Positions 59,687 through 64,000 of a stretch of 64,000 bases of DNA are shown piece by piece (position 1 is the stretch's first letter; each line of letters starts with the position of its first letter). The notes below the pieces were generated by a model, which was given only the letters and a program-made list of their open reading frames with translations, was not told where the DNA came from and did no database searches. The DNA is from Ruminiclostridium herbifermentans (GTDB taxonomy: Bacteria; Bacillota; Clostridia; Acetivibrionales; DSM-1351), in assembly GCF_005473905.2 (NCBI RefSeq), contig NZ_CP061336.1, positions 3,898,501 through 3,962,500 on the forward strand, in the 5' to 3' direction. Position numbers and translations under genes: made by a program.

Positions 59687-61185
59687 AGAGTAACACCTTC
59701 ATCAATAATTTTATAAATATACTTCATATCGAGAGATTTGCGGAGCTCATCTGCCAATTTGTCATATTCCCGCTCTTTATGCGCTTTAACGTCACAGCTT
59801 AAGGTTTCATTGTATTCAAGACCTTTTTTGTTGTACAAAGCTTTTATAATGGTCTTTAAAACCTCTTCGCTGTCAAAAATTCCATGGACATAGCTGCCAT
59901 AAACATTCCCCTGGCAAAGCCCGTCGGTTTTCTCACCGCCGTCCATGCTTTTCAGCATCGACAAAAAGCCTTCAGCCTTTGTTATACCCATATGTATTTC
60001 ATAGCCCTCGAAGCTTTTTCCATTGAGCTCTGAAAAAATACCACCAGCGCATTTAAAAATGCCGCTTACTCTGGTTCTTGTCTTTTCCTTTTCAAATACG
60101 GTATGGGCATCAATGAGTCCCAAGCCCTTTATTTCGCCGCCGCCTTCCACATTGTAAGGGTCCTTAAGGCTTTTGCAGAGCATCTGATATCCGCCGCAAA
60201 TACCGAATACAGGATTCCCCCTGCTTGCATATTTTAATATTTCAGCCTCAATACCGCACTCTCTCATCCATTTTAAATCGTCAATTGTATTTTTTGTTCC
60301 CGGTAGAATCAGCAAATCCGGACACTTAAATTCCTTTGCACTCGAAATATATCTAACCTTGGCTCCCAAAATCAATTCAAAAGCATTAAAGTCCGTAAAA
60401 TTTGAGATTCGGGGAAGTTTTATGACAGCAATATCAATGTCCACCAACACACTGCTATTTTCAAATACTTCAGAAAGGCTGTCCTCATCATCTATTCTCA
60501 TAGTCATGTATGGAACTACACCGACTGTTGGAACAGGTATAAGGTCTTCCAGCATTTTAAGCCCCGGCTCCAGGATCTTGATATCGCCTCTGAACTTATT
60601 GATGATGTTCCCTTTAATATACTTCTTTTCAGTTTCATTCAGTAGCATGTAAGTTCCGTAAAGTGAAGCAAACACACCGCCTCTGTCAATATCTCCAACA
60701 ATCAGCACAGGGGAATTTGCCATCTTTGCCATGCCCATATTGACTATGTCATTTTCTTTTAAGTTTATTTCTGCCGGGCTCCCTGCACCTTCAATCACTA
60801 TAATGTCATTTTCAGCGGCAAGGGAGCTATAGCTTTTCATAATTTCCGGTATATATCTTGTTTTGTTTTTATAGTAATCCATAGCTTTCATATTGCCCAC
60901 AACCTCGCCATTGACAATGACCTGTGAACCTTTGTCGCTTGTGGGCTTCAAGAGGATGGGATTCATCCTGACATCCGGCTTCTTATATGCGGCTTCGGCC
61001 TGTACAACCTGAGCTCTGCCCATTTCAAGCCCGTCCTCAGTTATATAGGAATTCAGTGCCATATTCTGTGACTTGAAAGGCGCCACCCTATAGCCGTCCT
61101 GTGAAAAAATCCTGCAAAGTCCTGCAGTTATAAGGCTTTTGCCTGCATTAGAAGTTGTCCCCTGTATCATGATTGCCTTAGCCAT
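59683..61185 (-). CDS. cobQ: Cobyric acid synthase
   Basis: CobQ (CbiP) amidates four side chains of adenosylcobyrinate diamide with glutamine and ATP. The 500-residue protein has the N-terminal P-loop-like domain ([18 protein letters not shown]), [14 protein letters not shown], and the C-terminal glutamine amidotransferase domain with the nucleophile in [11 protein letters not shown] and the His in [11 protein letters not shown]. It is in the normal size range. Confidence 0.96.
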   Translation of the reverse strand: MAKAIMIQGTTSNAGKSLITAGLCRIFSQDGYRVAPFKSQNMALNSYITEDGLEMGRAQVVQAEAAYKKPDVRMNPILLKPTSDKGSQVIVNGEVVGNMKAMDYYKNKTRYIPEIMKSYSSLAAENDIIVIEGAGSPAEINLKENDIVNMGMAKMANSPVLIVGDIDRGGVFASLYGTYMLLNETEKKYIKGNIINKFRGDIKILEPGLKMLEDLIPVPTVGVVPYMTMRIDDEDSLSEVFENSSVLVDIDIAVIKLPRISNFTDFNAFELILGAKVRYISSAKEFKCPDLLILPGTKNTIDDLKWMRECGIEAEILKYASRGNPVFGICGGYQMLCKSLKDPYNVEGGGEIKGLGLIDAHTVFEKEKTRTRVSGIFKCAGGIFSELNGKSFEGYEIHMGITKAEGFLSMLKSMDGGEKTDGLCQGNVYGSYVHGIFDSEEVLKTIIKALYNKKGLEYNETLSCDVKAHKEREYDKLADELRKSLDMKYIYKIIDEGVTL

Positions 61186-62251
61186 TTTTTATTACCTCGC
61201 TTATTGCATTAATCAGCTTTTCATTGTCTTCACGGCATCTGACAGCTATTCTGTAATATGTATCGTCAAGTCCTTTGAAGTTGGCGCATTTCCTTATCAG
61301 TACGCCCTTTTTATAAAGCCTGTCATACAAATCCGTCTGTTCTGCTTTAAATAAAATAAAGTTAGTATGGCTTTCAAAAACCGTGAAGCCAAAGCTGCTT
61401 AAGTTTTTTGACAAATAGCCTCTTTCTTCATCTATGATCCTGGCAGTCCTTATTAGATAATCCTTATCTCCAATTGCGGCGATCCCTGCTACTTGAGCAG
61501 GTGTCGACACGCTCCACGGCTGCCCGGCTTTTTCAATCTTCAACAGTATTTCTTTATTGCTGCATAAGCAATACCCGAGCCTGAGCCCCGCCATCGCGAA
61601 TATTTTCGTAAAAGCCTTTACAATTATCACATTGTCAAAATCCTCAAGATACTCTATAAAGCTATAGCTCTTCTTTTCAGCGACAAAATCCATGAAGCAT
61701 TCGTCAATGACCAAAATACAGTTTTCCTTTCGGCATTTTTCTGCAAGCTTGTATATTAAGCTCCTGTCTGCCAAATTTCCCGTCGGGTTGTTTGGGTTAC
61801 AAATGAAAACAATATCCTTACCTGACACTTGCTCCAATATGCCGGTTCCCACAGTAAAGCCATATTCAGGGCTTAATCCAAAATACTCGATTTTACAGCC
61901 GGTGTTCTCAAGGGCCTGTCCGTATTCGGAAAAGGTTGGCGCTGTGAGGAGAGCAGTCTTCGGTCTTAAGGCATAGCATATTCTGTAGATTATATCTGCC
62001 GCGCCGTTTCCGAACAGTATGCAGTCCGCTTCAAATTTTTCATAGGCACTTACAGCTTCCTTCAGCTTACGGCAATTAGTATCCGGATAGGCACTATAGC
62101 TTTCAATACTCTGAGCCAACGCCTTTTTAACATTGTCAGGCAAACCCAGAGGGTTTATATTAGCCGAATAATCAAGCGGTTTTGCTCCATTCATCTCCAT
62201 ATATGAATAGATATCGCCGCCGTGCATTGCTATATCATCCACCAGATACAC
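61178..62251 (-). CDS. cobD: Threonine-phosphate decarboxylase, CobD type
   Basis: This PLP enzyme makes aminopropanol phosphate for the nucleotide loop. The 357-residue aminotransferase-fold protein begins with [20 protein letters not shown], and shows [22 protein letters not shown], and the PLP lysine in [17 protein letters not shown]. It lies between cbiB and cobQ, overlapping both. Confidence 0.93.
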   Translation of the reverse strand: MYLVDDIAMHGGDIYSYMEMNGAKPLDYSANINPLGLPDNVKKALAQSIESYSAYPDTNCRKLKEAVSAYEKFEADCILFGNGAADIIYRICYALRPKTALLTAPTFSEYGQALENTGCKIEYFGLSPEYGFTVGTGILEQVSGKDIVFICNPNNPTGNLADRSLIYKLAEKCRKENCILVIDECFMDFVAEKKSYSFIEYLEDFDNVIIVKAFTKIFAMAGLRLGYCLCSNKEILLKIEKAGQPWSVSTPAQVAGIAAIGDKDYLIRTARIIDEERGYLSKNLSSFGFTVFESHTNFILFKAEQTDLYDRLYKKGVLIRKCANFKGLDDTYYRIAVRCREDNEKLINAISEVIKNG

Positions 62252-63183
62252 CCCCTTACAATCATGGCAGCAATCACTGCTAAAACAGAAGTCGTATACA
62301 TCAATTTGTTTGTGAGAACTATATCCTGAGCTACAATTTCCCGATTATTATCACCAATAGTCGGCTTATGGACAAGCTGTCCGAAATAATAGGCATTGCC
62401 CGCCAGCTGTACATTCAAAGCTCCGGCGCATACCGACTCGGTTTGTGCAGAATTTGGGCTTTTATGGTTTTTCCTATCTCTTAGAAACATTCTAAAAGCA
62501 TTTTTATAGTCCAGGCCGTTCAATGCGCTTGCCGCAATCATAAGCAGTGCAGTTATCCTTGCCGGTATGAAGTTTGCAATGTCATCAAGCCTTGCAGCAA
62601 CCTTTCCGAATTTTTCATACTTTTCATTTCTGTAGCCTATCATGGAGTCCATTGTGTTAATCGCCTTGTATAAAAAAGCAAGGGGCGCGCCTCCTATTGC
62701 CATATAAAAAAGCGGAGCTACGACACCGTCAGTGGTGTTCTCGGCTATCGTTTCGACTGTGGCTTTTGTGATACCCTTAGCATCCAAATTCTGCGTATCC
62801 CTTCCGACAATGTAGGATAAGTATTTTCTAGCTTCCGGATAATTGCCTTCCTTGAGAGGGTAATAAACCTTCATACTCTCTTTTTTCAGGGATTTTACGG
62901 CAAAAATCTGGTAGCAGAAGTAAATTTCAATCCCCATAGCCAGATAGTAATTCAAAGTATTTGCCAGATACAGTATCAAAAATGGAACAAAAAAAGCTAA
63001 TCCCGATATAACCAGCACGAGAACTGTCCCTGCAAAAAGCTCGTTTTTTACGATTTTTCTTAACATTTTCTCCAAAGCACTGATTGCCTTTCCAATTATA
63101 CACACGGGATGAAGTAGCCAGTATGGATCTCCGAATATCAAATCAAGTATGAAAGCAATACCAATAACAAACAGATATCTCAT
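62230..63183 (-). CDS. cbiB: Adenosylcobinamide-phosphate synthase
   Basis: CbiB joins aminopropanol phosphate to cobyric acid. The 317-residue membrane protein has several hydrophobic segments and the family features DLIFGDPYWLLHPVCIIGK, AENTTDGVVAPLFYMAIGG, ALAFLYKAINTMDSMIGY-type sequence and SPNSAQTESVCAGAL. The gene overlaps cobD and cbiA. Confidence 0.95.
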   Translation of the reverse strand: MRYLFVIGIAFILDLIFGDPYWLLHPVCIIGKAISALEKMLRKIVKNELFAGTVLVLVISGLAFFVPFLILYLANTLNYYLAMGIEIYFCYQIFAVKSLKKESMKVYYPLKEGNYPEARKYLSYIVGRDTQNLDAKGITKATVETIAENTTDGVVAPLFYMAIGGAPLAFLYKAINTMDSMIGYRNEKYEKFGKVAARLDDIANFIPARITALLMIAASALNGLDYKNAFRMFLRDRKNHKSPNSAQTESVCAGALNVQLAGNAYYFGQLVHKPTIGDNNREIVAQDIVLTNKLMYTTSVLAVIAAMIVRGCIWWMI

Positions 63184-64000
63184 TTTTTGTACTCCTCACA
63201 TTTTTTAATAAATCTGGCTGCCATTTGAATGTTCCCCCAAAAATGAATGTGAGGGTAAAGAGCGAATACGTTCTCCTTGCAATATCCGGTTTCCCACGTT
63301 TTCCCGCTTGCTTTTCTGGCTGTAAGGCTACCGGAATCAGAATCATTTTTAGAATAATGAAATTCGTGGGCAGTGGCGGACTCTCCATGCTCCAAAAGCA
63401 TGGTGTTGTCCTTTGCAGTCAATGTAACATACCCGAAATTCTGAAGTTTCTCCGTCATCTCAAAGCTCGGTTCAATTATGTGGGTCATTGCATAGGAATT
63501 AATACTTTTTCCCAGGTACATAAAGCCGCCGCATTCGGCATAAATCGGCATTCCCTCACGCCATGCAGCTCTTATGCTGTTTATCATTCCGGCATTTTTG
63601 CTGAGCTTTTCAAGATAAAGCTCCGGATATCCGCCTCCTAATATCAAGCCGTCAACATCCTCCGTCAGCCTAATGTCCTCAGTAGGTGAAAAATATATCA
63701 GCTTTGCACCCATTTTTTCGAGAAGCTCAAGGCTGTCCTGATAATAAAAGCAAAATGCCCTGTCCTTAGCAACTGCAATTCTTACATCTGATATTTGCTC
63801 AACTTCAATTTTCTCATAGTCAAAATGTTCCGCATTATTTGCAATATCAAGAAGCAGGTCCAAATCTATAGTCTCTTCTGCTATAGCAGCAAGTAATTCC
63901 GTCTTTTGCTTCAGCGAACCTATTTCTTTTGCGGTAACCAGCCCCAAATGACGGCTCCCAATGACTGCCTCGGGTTCAAAAGGCATATAACCTGCCACTC
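63180..64000 (-). CDS. cbiA: Cobyrinate a,c-diamide synthase, 5' end beyond window
   Basis: This is the C-terminal 273 residues of CbiA (CobB), which amidates two side chains of cobyrinic acid. The part present covers the glutamine amidotransferase domain: GGGYPELYLEKLSKN, IYAECGGFMYLGKS with the active Cys, and ATAHEFHYSK with the His. The frame is open to the right edge, so the start and ATP-binding domain lie outside the window. Confidence 0.93.
   Translation of the reverse strand, partial: VAGYMPFEPEAVIGSRHLGLVTAKEIGSLKQKTELLAAIAEETIDLDLLLDIANNAEHFDYEKIEVEQISDVRIAVAKDRAFCFYYQDSLELLEKMGAKLIYFSPTEDIRLTEDVDGLILGGGYPELYLEKLSKNAGMINSIRAAWREGMPIYAECGGFMYLGKSINSYAMTHIIEPSFEMTEKLQNFGYVTLTAKDNTMLLEHGESATAHEFHYSKNDSDSGSLTARKASGKTWETGYCKENVFALYPHIHFWGNIQMAARFIKKCEEYKK

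Noticed and set aside
1-64000. CRISPR arrays, tRNA or rRNA genes
   Set aside because: I looked for regularly spaced direct repeats and for tRNA T-loop signatures (GGTTCGAA type). The few GGTTCGAA hits at 12695 and 16905 are in hairpin leaders without a tRNA fold.

Overview
The window looks like chromosomal DNA of a low-GC Gram-positive anaerobe of the class Clostridia. Evidence: AT-rich codon use, strong AGGAGG-type ribosome binding sites, an agrBD-type peptide quorum-sensing locus, two cyclic-di-GMP-I riboswitches, and anaerobic cobalamin synthesis genes. The species cannot be fixed from sequence alone. Roughly the left 36 kb is mobile DNA; the right 28 kb is host metabolism and signalling.

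Positions 1-17.8 kb hold the early half of a prophage, read right to left: a small ORF, a sigma-like regulator, DUF2800 and DUF2815 proteins, a family A DNA polymerase, an antirepressor, a DUF4406 protein, a VapE-type primase/helicase, a VRR-NUC nuclease, a SNF2 helicase, a DUF1492-like regulator, an HNH endonuclease, a P27-type small terminase, then MetK and two DNA methyltransferases. The first methyltransferase gene is split by an IS21-family element (1171-3346). Removing the element and one copy of its 6-bp target duplication restores the reading frame exactly. The second methyltransferase runs off the left edge.

Positions 18.0-29.7 kb are a rightward ten-gene defence operon: an ABC-three-component (ABC-3C) module (divergent HNH-like protein, small middle component, DUF2326-type ATPase), an XRE regulator, and a type I restriction-modification system (hsdM, hsdS, hsdR). 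Two unfamiliar genes lie between hsdS and hsdR, and a GIY-YIG/DUF4357 protein closes the operon. A recombination module follows (29.9-35.9 kb): a large serine recombinase, a small conserved ORF, a sigma-like factor and a divergent XRE regulator. A second, nearly identical IS21 copy in inverted orientation (33297-35472) interrupts the module.

From 36 kb on, the DNA is mainly host. An agrB-agrD pair is followed by a c-di-GMP-I riboswitch and terminator that now point into the mobile element and have no target gene in this window. Then come lgt, a LysR regulator divergent from a chromate-transporter pair, a LURP/tubby-like protein, an ABC exporter, and a cluster of NifX-like, Mrp/MinD-like ATPase, MBL-fold, NifU-like and DUF134/DUF5320 genes that resembles orange-protein and Fe-S assembly loci. 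A second c-di-GMP-I riboswitch precedes a LytTR response regulator and AgrC-like kinase. The right end has a nickel-protein-like gene (CooT family), a DUF3842 gene with an in-frame TGA at a probable Cys position, an amidohydrolase, a FecCD-type importer, and a cobalamin operon (cbiC, cobO, cobQ/cbiP, cobD, cbiB, cbiA) that runs off the right edge.

The observations most worth a second look are the ABC-3C/type I R-M joint operon with its two unknown genes, the link between c-di-GMP riboswitches and Agr-type signalling, the possible selenocysteine codon in DUF3842, and the exact IS21 disruption of a prophage methyltransferase.
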